Of a stretch of 29,590 nt of DNA, positions 23,340-29,590 are shown piece after piece. The position numbers and the translations under genes are program-made. The stretch spans positions 1-29,590 of the forward strand of contig JBKJTP010000012.1 in the NCBI GenBank assembly GCA_046590195.1, written 5' to 3'. The notes beneath the pieces were generated by a model. The model did no database searches and had not been told where the DNA came from. It saw only the letters and a list, made by a program, of their open reading frames with translations. The stretch is from JBKJTP01 sp046590195 (lineage in GTDB: Bacteria > Bacteroidota > Ignavibacteria > Palsa-1295). Position 1 is the stretch's first letter. Every line of letters begins with the position of its first letter.

Positions 23340-24386
23340 CTAGATCGTCTCGGCGACCTGCCTCTGCGCGCCAGACTTAATGCGGTCTGGTATGTTCGCA
23401 CCCTTCGGCCAGCTCTCCGGATAGATCAGGCAGCGGACCTCATGGCCAGGTGCGTCGTTGCATAGCTGAGGATGTGTCTGCGAGCACTCGGGCATCACCT
23501 TCGGGCAGCGTGGATGGAAATAACAGCCGGGAGGTACGTTCGCAGGGCTCGGAACGTCGCCTGTCAACACGATACGCTGGCGCTTACCACGCGGGTTGGC
23601 AACAGGCACTGCGGAAAGCAGCGCTTGAGTATACGGAGCCTTAGGATCGGCGTACAATGCCTTGTAATCGGTGATCTCAACGACCTCGCCGAGATACATA
23701 ACGGCAACGCGATCGGAGATATGCTTAACGACACTAAGATCGTGAGCAATGAAAAGATACGTGAGGCCAAAACGCTCCTGCAAGTCCATTAACAGATTCA
23801 GGACCTGTGACTGGATCGATACGTCCAGCGCCGATACTGGCTCATCGCACACAATGAACGACGGCTCTACAGAAAGCGCGCGCGCGATACCGATACGCTG
23901 ACGCTGTCCACCCGAGAACTCATGAGGATAACGGCGTGCGTGAAGCGGATTAAGTCCAACGAGTTGCAGCAGTTCTTCAACGCGGTCCTTGGATTCGGCT
24001 TCGGTCTTGCGAAGCCCGTGCACCTTCAGGATCTCGGTAAGCATGCCACCAACGGTGATACGCGGATTAAGAGATGAATACGGATCTTGGAAGATGATCT
24101 GCATCTTGCGGCGCATCTCGCGAAGACGGTTGGAGGACATGTTCGTCACCTCTTCGCCTTCGAACTTTACGGAGCCAGCAGTTGGCTCGATCAACCGAAG
24201 GATCGAGCGACCTGCAGTCGTCTTTCCGCAACCGGACTCGCCTACGAGACCGAGCGTCTCCCCGCGGCGGATCGTAAAGCTTACGTCATCGACAGCTTTG
24301 ACATAGCCAACCGTACGCGAGAAGATGCCCTTTTTGATCGGGAAATACTTCTTAAGACCCTTGACCTCTAAGAGGATATCAGACAT
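23340..24386 (-). CDS. ABC transporter ATPase of the OppF/DppF family
   Basis: A 348-residue ATPase for peptide or other oligomer import. It has Walker A GESGCGKTT (49-57), a Q loop at IFQDPYSSLNPR (98-109), the signature SGGQRQR (158-164), Walker B with FIVCDEP (177-183) and an H-loop HD (215-216). The C-terminal oligopeptide extension has cysteines at 288, 294, 301 and 309, spaced like the [4Fe-4S] site seen in DppD/OppF relatives. No permease, OppD partner or binding protein is encoded nearby, so the rest of the transporter must lie elsewhere. The gene sits between rsmE and pgsA on the same strand. Confidence 0.93.
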   Translation of the reverse strand: MSDILLEVKGLKKYFPIKKGIFSRTVGYVKAVDDVSFTIRRGETLGLVGESGCGKTTAGRSILRLIEPTAGSVKFEGEEVTNMSSNRLREMRRKMQIIFQDPYSSLNPRITVGGMLTEILKVHGLRKTEAESKDRVEELLQLVGLNPLHARRYPHEFSGGQRQRIGIARALSVEPSFIVCDEPVSALDVSIQSQVLNLLMDLQERFGLTYLFIAHDLSVVKHISDRVAVMYLGEVVEITDYKALYADPKAPYTQALLSAVPVANPRGKRQRIVLTGDVPSPANVPPGCYFHPRCPKVMPECSQTHPQLCNDAPGHEVRCLIYPESWPKGANIPDRIKSGAQRQVAETI

Positions 24387-24451
24387 GTAGAATTTCTGAG
24401 ATACGACGAACGGCGGAAAACTCTAGCGCGAAAACCCTGGCGCCAAGATGA

Positions 24452-25189
24452 CTAGACAACGGACTGTGCTATCGAAAGGGCGGCAATGGCGGCAGTTTCG
24501 GTCCTAAGACGACGCGTCCCAAGCGATGCTACCTTTGCCCCAAGTTGAACGGCGAGACGCACTTCCTCATCAGAGAATCCTCCCTCAGGTCCTACGACCA
24601 GAGCGATCGCCTTCCCGGATCCTCTTTGAATTTGACTGAGCAAAGCTTGCTCCGGATCAGCCGCTTCATGAAGGATATAGACGTCCCGTCCTTTCTTGAC
24701 AGCTTGACTTAACGCCTCCGAAAGTGTAGAGAGTTCGCCGAGATCGGGCAGTTTGGAGCGCTTTGTCTGCTTCAAAGCAGCCTTCAAGACCCGCTCCGAA
24801 CGCTCAAGTTTTGGGCTGCGCTTTTCGGTCCGCTCCGTGACGATCGGCTGGATCGATGTCACCCCTAGCTCCACCGCCTTCTCCAGCAGGAATTCCCACC
24901 GGGCGGGTTGGCTGAGGAATCCGATGACGAGTTCAAGTTCATGCCCCGGCTCGCCATATCCAGGGAGCACTTCAAGGATCCTTGCCTCGACCTCAAGATC
25001 ATTCTTGCCGACTTGCCGCGATCCCAGAAACTCAGCGCGATACGCTGTCCCGCTCAGGTCCGAAGCAATAAATTGCTCGCCGCTTCGTAGTCGGAGGACC
25101 CGTGCGGCATGATGCGCTTCCTCTCCCCGCACAACAAGCAATTGCCCGGCAAGATCTACATCAGCTGTTTCGACGATCAGACATTCCAT
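24452..25189 (-). CDS. rsmE: 16S rRNA m3U1498 methyltransferase RsmE
   Basis: A 245-residue SPOUT-family methyltransferase that methylates U1498 of 16S rRNA using S-adenosylmethionine. The N-terminal PUA-like domain includes HHAARVLRLRSGE (26-38). The SPOUT knot carries LVVGPEGGFSDEEV (197-210) and LGTRRLRTETA (223-233), both diagnostic of RsmE. It heads the leftward housekeeping run and diverges from the DUF805 gene across 71 bases. Confidence 0.95.
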   Translation of the reverse strand: MECLIVETADVDLAGQLLVVRGEEAHHAARVLRLRSGEQFIASDLSGTAYRAEFLGSRQVGKNDLEVEARILEVLPGYGEPGHELELVIGFLSQPARWEFLLEKAVELGVTSIQPIVTERTEKRSPKLERSERVLKAALKQTKRSKLPDLGELSTLSEALSQAVKKGRDVYILHEAADPEQALLSQIQRGSGKAIALVVGPEGGFSDEEVRLAVQLGAKVASLGTRRLRTETAAIAALSIAQSVV

Positions 25190-25260
25190 TGCGCAAAGTT
25201 ACGGCTGATCACAGCTCTTCGTATATTCGCACCGATCTTTTCTAAATATTCTGAGCTCCC
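25190..25260. promoter_or_regulatory. Short divergent promoter region between rsmE and the DUF805 gene
   Basis: The 71-base gap must hold both promoters. It is AT-rich in the right half, with TATATTC (25221-25227) and TAAATATT (25242-25249). On the minus strand TATACG with an upstream TTTAGA at 15-base spacing is a weak candidate for rsmE. Neither promoter is clear. Confidence 0.35.
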
Positions 25261-25680
25261 ATGGACAATCTGCTGGCTTTTGAAGGCCGTATGCGTCGAA
25301 AGGATTACTGGCTCTCTGCGGTAATCACGCCTATCGTTGCGGTGATCTTGATAGTGCTCATTGCGGGAGTTGCTCAGGTCCTGTCGAAGGTCCTTGCGAT
25401 CCTGATCGCGGTGGTCCTCATGATTATGCTGATCGTGCATGAAGTCGCTGAGAATACAAAGCGCTGCCATGACCTCGGGCTCAGCGGGTGGTTTCAGTTG
25501 ATACCACTTTTCGGTCTGGTGCTGCTATTTAAGAGCGGTGACATCGGTCCAAATAAATTCGGCCCTGATCCAAAGCAGACTAACTTCAAGAGTGATGATG
25601 ACCTAAACTTCCACAGACCGCGCTCGCGGTTCGAAGAGGAGTTGGCACAGATCAAGCAAGAAAGAAAATCCGTCACATAA
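25261..25680 (+). CDS. DUF805 membrane protein
   Basis: A 139-residue inner-membrane protein of the DUF805 (YhaH-like) family. It opens with the family pattern (F)EGRMRRKDYWLS, followed by two long hydrophobic segments (about 18-42 and 44-64). The conserved RCHDLGLSGWFQLIPLFGL follows, then a third helix ending at about residue 99 before GPNKFGPDP. The last 35 residues are charged and hydrophilic. The function of the family is unknown. Its stop codon region overlaps the 3' end of the converging CoA-binding gene by 8 bases. Confidence 0.9.
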   Translation: MDNLLAFEGRMRRKDYWLSAVITPIVAVILIVLIAGVAQVLSKVLAILIAVVLMIMLIVHEVAENTKRCHDLGLSGWFQLIPLFGLVLLFKSGDIGPNKFGPDPKQTNFKSDDDLNFHRPRSRFEEELAQIKQERKSVT

Positions 25681-26071
25681 ACCTCGCTTCAATAGCAGTG
25701 CAGAAGTCTTCGGCATAGTGGATGCCGGCTTCTTCGGTTAGGCGCTTTGATTCTTCGTGGGCTATGCCGAGCTGGAGCCAAATGCACTTCGGCTTGTTCT
25801 CTCGCTTTAGCACATCCTTAACGACATCGACCGTGTCATCCGACTTGCGAAACACGTTCACAATATCGATCTCGACGTCTTCCGGTATCGACGAGACATA
25901 AGGATACGCTGGTATTCCTTGCCAGTCCTTGATACGTGGGTTCACTGGGATGATCTTGTAGCCCAATCGATGCAGCAGATCTGCAACACCGAAGCTAGCG
26001 CGCGAAGGATCATCGCTCAATCCAACAACGGCGATCGTCTTTGCTGAACGGAGGATGTCTTTCGGGGCCAT
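25673..26071 (-). CDS. CoA-binding domain protein (YccU-like)
   Basis: A 132-residue Rossmann protein of the CoA_binding_2 family. The motif VVGLSDDPSRASFGVA (16-31) is the nucleotide-binding loop and GYKIIPVNPR (37-46) is the second strand. The later KCIWLQLGI and GIHYAEDFC are typical of the family. Members bind coenzyme A in vitro; a cellular role is not established. It begins 6 bases after the DAHP synthase stop, so it is co-transcribed with it. The shared 3' end with the DUF805 gene leaves no room for a terminator. Confidence 0.9.
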   Translation of the reverse strand: MAPKDILRSAKTIAVVGLSDDPSRASFGVADLLHRLGYKIIPVNPRIKDWQGIPAYPYVSSIPEDVEIDIVNVFRKSDDTVDVVKDVLKRENKPKCIWLQLGIAHEESKRLTEEAGIHYAEDFCTAIEARFM

Positions 26072-26077
26072 GATGTT

Positions 26078-27154
26078 TTAGGTCGTCTTCTGTGGTACTT
26101 GCTGCGGCGAACCCTTTGGTGAGTATGGCTCGACGAGTAACGGACGGTCGATCGCGTCGCCGATCCTGACCAGCTCGCCCATCATCTCTTCGAAGAGCTC
26201 GAATGTCAGGGATTGTGCGCCATCGGATAGCGCACGGTCCGGATCAGGATGGACTTCGACCATAATTCCATCAGCACCAACAGCAATCGAAGCACGTGCC
26301 ATGGCATTGATGTATTCGCGTTTGCCAGTGCCGTGAGATGGATCGACGATGATCGGCAAATGCGACAACCGCTTGACGACAGGCACAGCCGAGATATCGG
26401 TCGTGTAACGGCAGGCAGTCTCGAACGTACGGATACCACGCTCGCAAAGGATCACCTTCTCGTTGCCGCCGGCAAGGATATATTCGGCAGCCATCAGCCA
26501 TTCCTCGATCGTAGCCGCTGGACCGCGCTTTAGAAGCACTGGCTTGCGGATGTTGCCCAGCTGACGCAGCAGCGGGAAGTTCTGCATGTGGCGGGCTCCG
26601 ACCTGAATGATGTCGGCGAATTCTGCGATGGCAGGAACGTGAGCCGGCTCCATGACCTCGGTCACAATATAGAGGCCGAATTCCTCAGATACCTTCCGGA
26701 GCAGATCGAGTGCATCGAAGCCGAGTCCCTGAAAGCTGTAAGGTGAAGTACGTGGCTTGAAGGCTCCACCGCGCATGAAACGGACACCATTCTTGCGGAC
26801 CTGCTCGGCGGTGCGACGAAGCTGGTCCTCACTCTCAACGGAACACGGTCCGGCGATAACGACGCTCGGATTATTCCCGCCGATCTTGATCCCATCAGGG
26901 AAGGTGATCACGGTGTCCTCGGGGTGGACAATGCGGGAGGTGTGCTTATATGGCGAGCTGACCTTAATGACATCCTGGACGCCGTCCTTGCTCGATAGCG
27001 ATGAAATATCTACCCCCTGGCTTCCGCCGATGATCCCGAAGACGGTCTGCTGCTGGCCATCCATTCGCTCGACCCGAATACCTCGTGATGACAAGAACTT
27101 CTGGACCGAACTGATCTGCGCTTCCGTAGCGCCCTTCTGCATAATGATGACCAT
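26078..27154 (-). CDS. aroF: 3-deoxy-7-phosphoheptulonate synthase (DAHP synthase, ferredoxin-like-domain type)
   Basis: A 358-residue enzyme for the first step of the shikimate pathway, joining phosphoenolpyruvate and erythrose 4-phosphate. Residues 1-70 form the ferredoxin-like regulatory domain seen in Thermotoga DAHPS; the N-terminus MVIIMQKGAT aligns with it, which fixes the start. Metal ligands are C104 (GPCSVES), H274 (DPSHGTG), E300 (VEVHP) and D311. Substrate-binding stretches are RGGAFKPRTSPYSFQGLG, LLKRG and ILCERG. Aromatic amino acids probably feed back through the N-terminal domain, as known for this type. It is followed 6 bases later by the CoA-binding gene. Confidence 0.96.
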   Translation of the reverse strand: MVIIMQKGATEAQISSVQKFLSSRGIRVERMDGQQQTVFGIIGGSQGVDISSLSSKDGVQDVIKVSSPYKHTSRIVHPEDTVITFPDGIKIGGNNPSVVIAGPCSVESEDQLRRTAEQVRKNGVRFMRGGAFKPRTSPYSFQGLGFDALDLLRKVSEEFGLYIVTEVMEPAHVPAIAEFADIIQVGARHMQNFPLLRQLGNIRKPVLLKRGPAATIEEWLMAAEYILAGGNEKVILCERGIRTFETACRYTTDISAVPVVKRLSHLPIIVDPSHGTGKREYINAMARASIAVGADGIMVEVHPDPDRALSDGAQSLTFELFEEMMGELVRIGDAIDRPLLVEPYSPKGSPQQVPQKTT

Positions 27155-27165
27155 ACCTTTAGCTT

Positions 27166-27191
27166 ACGTACCGGATTGTGGCAAAGTACGT
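27166..27191. promoter_or_regulatory. Inverted repeat ACGTAC-N14-GTACGT upstream of aroF
   Basis: A perfect 6-bp inverted repeat 12 bases upstream of the aroF start codon. It overlaps the stretch where the leader would be, so an operator or a small hairpin is possible. No -35/-10 pair is clear here, and AAAGG just before the ATG is too close to be a good ribosome site. Confidence 0.3.
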
Positions 27192-27246
27192 CCGAAACAG
27201 GTGCCGGTTTCAGTCCGTTCGGGCAAGAGCTATTTCCAGAAACGAG

Positions 27247-27273
27247 CAAAACCTCTGGGTTTCCCCAGAGGCT
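27247..27273 (-). terminator. Rho-independent terminator of the four-helix membrane protein gene
   Basis: CCTCTGGG (27252-27259) and CCCAGAGG (27264-27271) form a perfect 8-bp stem with a 4-base loop. On the minus strand it is followed by TTTTGC (from A's at 27248-27251). It lies about 100 bases after the stop of the gene at 27375-28361 and about 90 bases before aroF. Confidence 0.8.
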
Positions 27274-27374
27274 CTGCACCTTGTTGTTTTCTTTCCCTTG
27301 AATATCTAGCTCTGAAGGACCACCCGAGCTAACTACAAAGAAACTTCTGGCTTGGGAAGAAAACGAGATCTGCT

Positions 27375-28361
27375 TTATCCCTTCGCTACCAGATCGAGAG
27401 CGATGCGGCGAAGCGCGTCATCATCCTTGTCGGACATGACCTCGAGGATCTTCTTATCCATCTGCTCACGGACGATACGCTCGTAATCGCCACGGGTAAG
27501 CTGAAGCTCGGCCTGCTCGTCATAACCAGCTGCTGCCTTTGTGCCCTTGCCACCCTTGACCGCGTCAACCATCTGCTTGAGGATACGATCCGTACGCTCT
27601 TCATCCTCAGTGTAGATCATGGTGATCGCCAACAGGAGAAGGAGCACGAACTCGATACCAAGTGCGAAGAGGATCGGAGAAGGGCGCTCTGCAGGGATAA
27701 ACTTCAGACCGCGAATACCGATAACTACGATCAGGAATGCAGCACCTGCGTAAGCACCACCCTGGACCTTGTTCGCATATTCTTCAACGAAGTGGTACTT
27801 CATGTACATACCGAGGCCATTCATCCAGCCGCCCTTACCATCGAGGTAGCGCTGAGCCTTGGTGATCGCCTCGATCTCGGTCTGAACCGACTCGAGATTG
27901 ATATCCTCGCGACGTGCGAGAAGACGCGCATTGTTCTCAGGATCGTTACGGATGATCGACTCAACCTCTTCCGCTGTCGAAGAGAGCTGCATCATCAGAC
28001 GCTTCTTCACAGCGATGATCGTGTGATGCACGCGCTCTTTGAAGAATGGCAGACGCATCATGAATCCGATCATGACAGCCAGGCCAAATCCGAAGAAGAG
28101 ATCGAACGGCATCAATGCCAGAATGGCATTGAACTCAAATTGCTCTTCACCAAAGCGGATCTCGCCGGTGACGAATGGGACCGCCCAATGCATTTCATCG
28201 GCAGCCGTCTGTACGGCTAAGCAGAGGACGAGATGCATAATGAGGCCCGCGATCAGCGTGATGATCCATACCGGTGCACCCGATGGCTTGCCGGCCTTAC
28301 GAACGACAGGCTTCGGTGCTGGCTTTGCCGTCCGCGGCATTGCTGCGTCTTGAGTTGCCAT
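27375..28361 (-). CDS. Four-helix membrane protein of unknown function
   Basis: A 328-residue protein. Residues 1-30 are basic and rich in Pro, Ala and Lys. Predicted helices lie at about 32-52, 83-102, 202-222 and 229-250. The 100-residue segment between helices 2 and 3 is charged and helical (stretch 125-172, possibly coiled coil), and the 75-residue C-terminal part is charged with two short helices. No known domain was recognised. The pattern of two helix pairs with a cytoplasmic loop and tail suggests a scaffold or signalling role, but this cannot be supported further. It is transcribed alone, with its own terminator, and diverges from mazG. Confidence 0.8.
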   Translation of the reverse strand: MATQDAAMPRTAKPAPKPVVRKAGKPSGAPVWIITLIAGLIMHLVLCLAVQTAADEMHWAVPFVTGEIRFGEEQFEFNAILALMPFDLFFGFGLAVMIGFMMRLPFFKERVHHTIIAVKKRLMMQLSSTAEEVESIIRNDPENNARLLARREDINLESVQTEIEAITKAQRYLDGKGGWMNGLGMYMKYHFVEEYANKVQGGAYAGAAFLIVVIGIRGLKFIPAERPSPILFALGIEFVLLLLLAITMIYTEDEERTDRILKQMVDAVKGGKGTKAAAGYDEQAELQLTRGDYERIVREQMDKKILEVMSDKDDDALRRIALDLVAKG

Positions 28362-28381
28362 GTTTGAACTACTGAAAGATG

Positions 28382-28409
28382 ATTAAACCGTTATAAAGAA
28401 AATCAACAA
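28382..28409 (-). promoter_or_regulatory. Possible sigma-70-like promoter for the four-helix protein gene
   Basis: On the minus strand TTGTTG (28409-28404) and TTTAAT (28387-28382) are separated by 16 bases, about 20 bases before the start codon at 28361. Both boxes match the consensus only in part. Confidence 0.35.
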
Positions 28410-28426
28410 GGGCTCTTCGGGTAGTC

Positions 28427-28461
28427 CTGAGTGCTGAGGACCGAGTGCTGAGTGATCAGTA
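28427..28461. repeat. Five-unit heptamer tandem array upstream of mazG
   Basis: Consecutive 7-base units read CTGAGTG, CTGAGGA, CCGAGTG, CTGAGTG, ATCAGTA. The middle units differ by one to three bases. The array lies in the 164-base divergent gap, about 65 bases upstream of the mazG start. Apart from the array and the promoter candidate, the gap shows nothing clear. Confidence 0.75.
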
Positions 28462-28525
28462 TTCGGACTTGTACTTTGCGCTGGTCTGTTAGTTGGGCTC
28501 ATTCAATAAGACCATCTGATCGACC

Positions 28526-29320
28526 GTGCAGCACATCTCTCCTACTACTTCTCCCGAGACACTCGAAGCCTTTAACGAGTTGGTTTCGATCGTACACCGA
28601 CTTCGACTCGAATGCCCGTGGGATCGAGAGCAAACTCACGAATCCTTGCGTCCGGCACTTATCGAAGAAGCCTACGAAACGATCGAGGCAATAGATAGTA
28701 GAGACTACACTGAACTAAAAAAAGAACTCGGAGACCTCTTATTACACATAGTGTTCCACTCAGTTCTGGGTACAGAATCGGGCAGTTTTACGCTGGAACA
28801 GGTCATTCGCGGCGAATCCGAGAAGCTTATTTACCGCCATCCGCACGTCTTTGGTACTACTCAGGTCAGTGGTTCAGAAGAGGTCAAAAAGAACTGGGAA
28901 CAGCTAAAACGGCGCGAAAAGGGCAGAACTTCGGTCCTCGACGGTGTACCGGAATCGCTTCCTGCACTGCAACGCGGCACTCGTATCCAGGAAAAAGCAT
29001 CGAAAGTCGGCTTCGATTGGCAGGACACTTCGAGTGTGTGGAAAAAAGTACGCGAGGAGATCGAGGAGTTCGAGGCTGAGTCCGATCCAGCCAAGCGCCA
29101 GGAAGAATTTGGTGACCTCTTGTTTGCCCTTGTCAATGTCTCCCGCCACGAAAAGGTCGATGCCGAGACCGCTCTCCGCGAAGCCACCAAGAAATTCGAG
29201 CGCCGATTCCGGCAGGTCGAGCAGACCGTCGAGTCATCCGGCAAGCCCATGACCGAATTCACACTTGAAGAATTGGATGCGATCTGGGATGAGGTGAAGA
29301 GGCTTGAGGCTAGAGGCTAG
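28526..29320 (+). CDS. mazG: Nucleoside triphosphate pyrophosphohydrolase MazG
   Basis: A 264-residue enzyme that hydrolyses NTPs or dNTPs to monophosphates and removes abnormal nucleotides. It has two MazG domains. The first has CPWDREQTHESL and the metal motif EEAYE...ELKKELGDLL (about 51-72). The second has EEIEEFE...RQEEFGDLL (about 177-197). The start is GTG at 28526; no ATG is available upstream of the first motif. The last residues (after WDEVKR) are encoded by a heptamer tandem repeat, so the stop codon is provided by repeat sequence. That tail is probably dispensable. No other gene follows within the window. Confidence 0.94.
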   Translation: MQHISPTTSPETLEAFNELVSIVHRLRLECPWDREQTHESLRPALIEEAYETIEAIDSRDYTELKKELGDLLLHIVFHSVLGTESGSFTLEQVIRGESEKLIYRHPHVFGTTQVSGSEEVKKNWEQLKRREKGRTSVLDGVPESLPALQRGTRIQEKASKVGFDWQDTSSVWKKVREEIEEFEAESDPAKRQEEFGDLLFALVNVSRHEKVDAETALREATKKFERRFRQVEQTVESSGKPMTEFTLEELDAIWDEVKRLEARG

Positions 29321-29345
29321 AGGCTAGGGTATAGGGTATAGGAGT
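29297..29345. repeat. Seven-unit heptamer tandem array overlapping the 3' end of mazG
   Basis: Units from 29297 read AAGAGGC, TTGAGGC, TAGAGGC, TAGAGGC, TAGGGTA, TAGGGTA, TAGGAGT. The period of exactly 7 holds for 49 bases while the unit drifts. The TAG stop of mazG (29318-29320) falls inside the fourth unit. The AGGC core also appears in the actC-actD array. Confidence 0.85.
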
Positions 29346-29352
29346 CGCCGTC

Positions 29353-29373
29353 ATTTCGAGCGTAGCGAGAAAT
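29353..29373. repeat. Short palindromic element ATTTC-GA-GC-GTA-GC-GA-GAAAT
   Basis: ATTTC (29353-29357) pairs with GAAAT (29369-29373) and GC with GC around a GTA loop. The two GA steps between them would form tandem G-A mismatches. Sequences of very similar form are scattered in many Bacteroidota-type genomes, so this may be one copy of a dispersed repeat. Copy number cannot be judged from the single copy here. Confidence 0.5.
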
Positions 29374-29590
29374 CCCCTACGGTTCGAGCAGGAACTTCTA
29401 CGTAACCTGAAGGCAATCCTCCTCAATCCACCCATTCGTGGAATCCGAGTTCAGACACCCCCTCTCACCTCTGACGCCACCTAAGTCCTTATAGATCAAC
29501 GACTGACTTCCCAAGTGTAGCGGCGCGGTTCTCGCCCCTGGTGGGGCATGCTGTCGTCTTCAGATCATGCAGCACCTCCGAGTTGTCTCC
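29374..29590. other. Gene-free right edge of the window
   Basis: No credible open frame or RNA gene is seen in these 217 bases. A 5-bp hairpin GCCCC-TGGT-GGGGC lies at 29534-29547, and GCATG/CATGC pairs around it to the right. The stretch could be part of a dispersed non-coding repeat beginning at 29353, or the leader of a gene beyond the edge. Confidence 0.4.

Overview
The window reads as a chromosomal segment of an aerobically respiring Gram-negative bacterium from the Bacteroidota/Chlorobiota side of the tree (Ignavibacteria- or Kapabacteria-like). This placement is an inference. It rests on an alternative complex III operon joined to a caa3 oxidase operon, an ActB with an internal Tat motif, a malate dehydrogenase that strongly resembles green-sulfur-bacterial enzymes, lipoproteins with short lipoboxes, and mostly weak Shine-Dalgarno sites. 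No rRNA, tRNA, IS element, phage gene or CRISPR array was seen.

Region 1 (16690 down to 1, minus strand) is one long unidirectional gene array. It starts with the quinol:cytochrome c oxidoreductase genes actA-B-C-D-E-F. Next come a single-helix protein of unknown function, an SCO copper chaperone, and the four subunits of an A2-type caa3 cytochrome c oxidase (coxB, coxA, coxC, subunit IV). Together these form a quinol-to-oxygen electron chain. After a perfect 13-bp hairpin the array continues with an ABM-fold (IsdG/HmoB-like) protein, a cobalamin-binding protein with the Wx9EH photoreceptor motif, a PAS-histidine kinase fused to it by a TAATG overlap, and a response regulator cut by the window edge. 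This B12 sensor, kinase and regulator cassette behind the respiratory operon is the most unusual part of the window. It could be a light- or B12-responsive two-component system.

Region 2 (16691-17266) is a gene-free divergent regulatory region with several inverted and direct repeats.

Region 3 (17267-19652, plus strand) holds a DUF2007 protein, malate dehydrogenase and an unknown lipoprotein, separated by clear hairpin terminators.

Region 4 (25189 down to 19704, minus strand) is a compact housekeeping run: rsmE, an oppF-type ABC ATPase, a pgsA-type phosphatidyltransferase, ftsY and mutL. It ends at a bidirectional terminator shared with the lipoprotein gene.

Region 5 (25261-29590) has a DUF805 membrane protein (+) that overlaps tail-to-tail with a CoA-binding protein. 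That protein is co-transcribed with a DAHP synthase (-). A four-helix membrane protein of unknown function (-) follows, divergent from mazG (+). Three separate places in the window (actD/actC gap, upstream of mazG, end of mazG) carry degenerate tandem arrays with a 7-bp period, one of which encodes the last residues of MazG.
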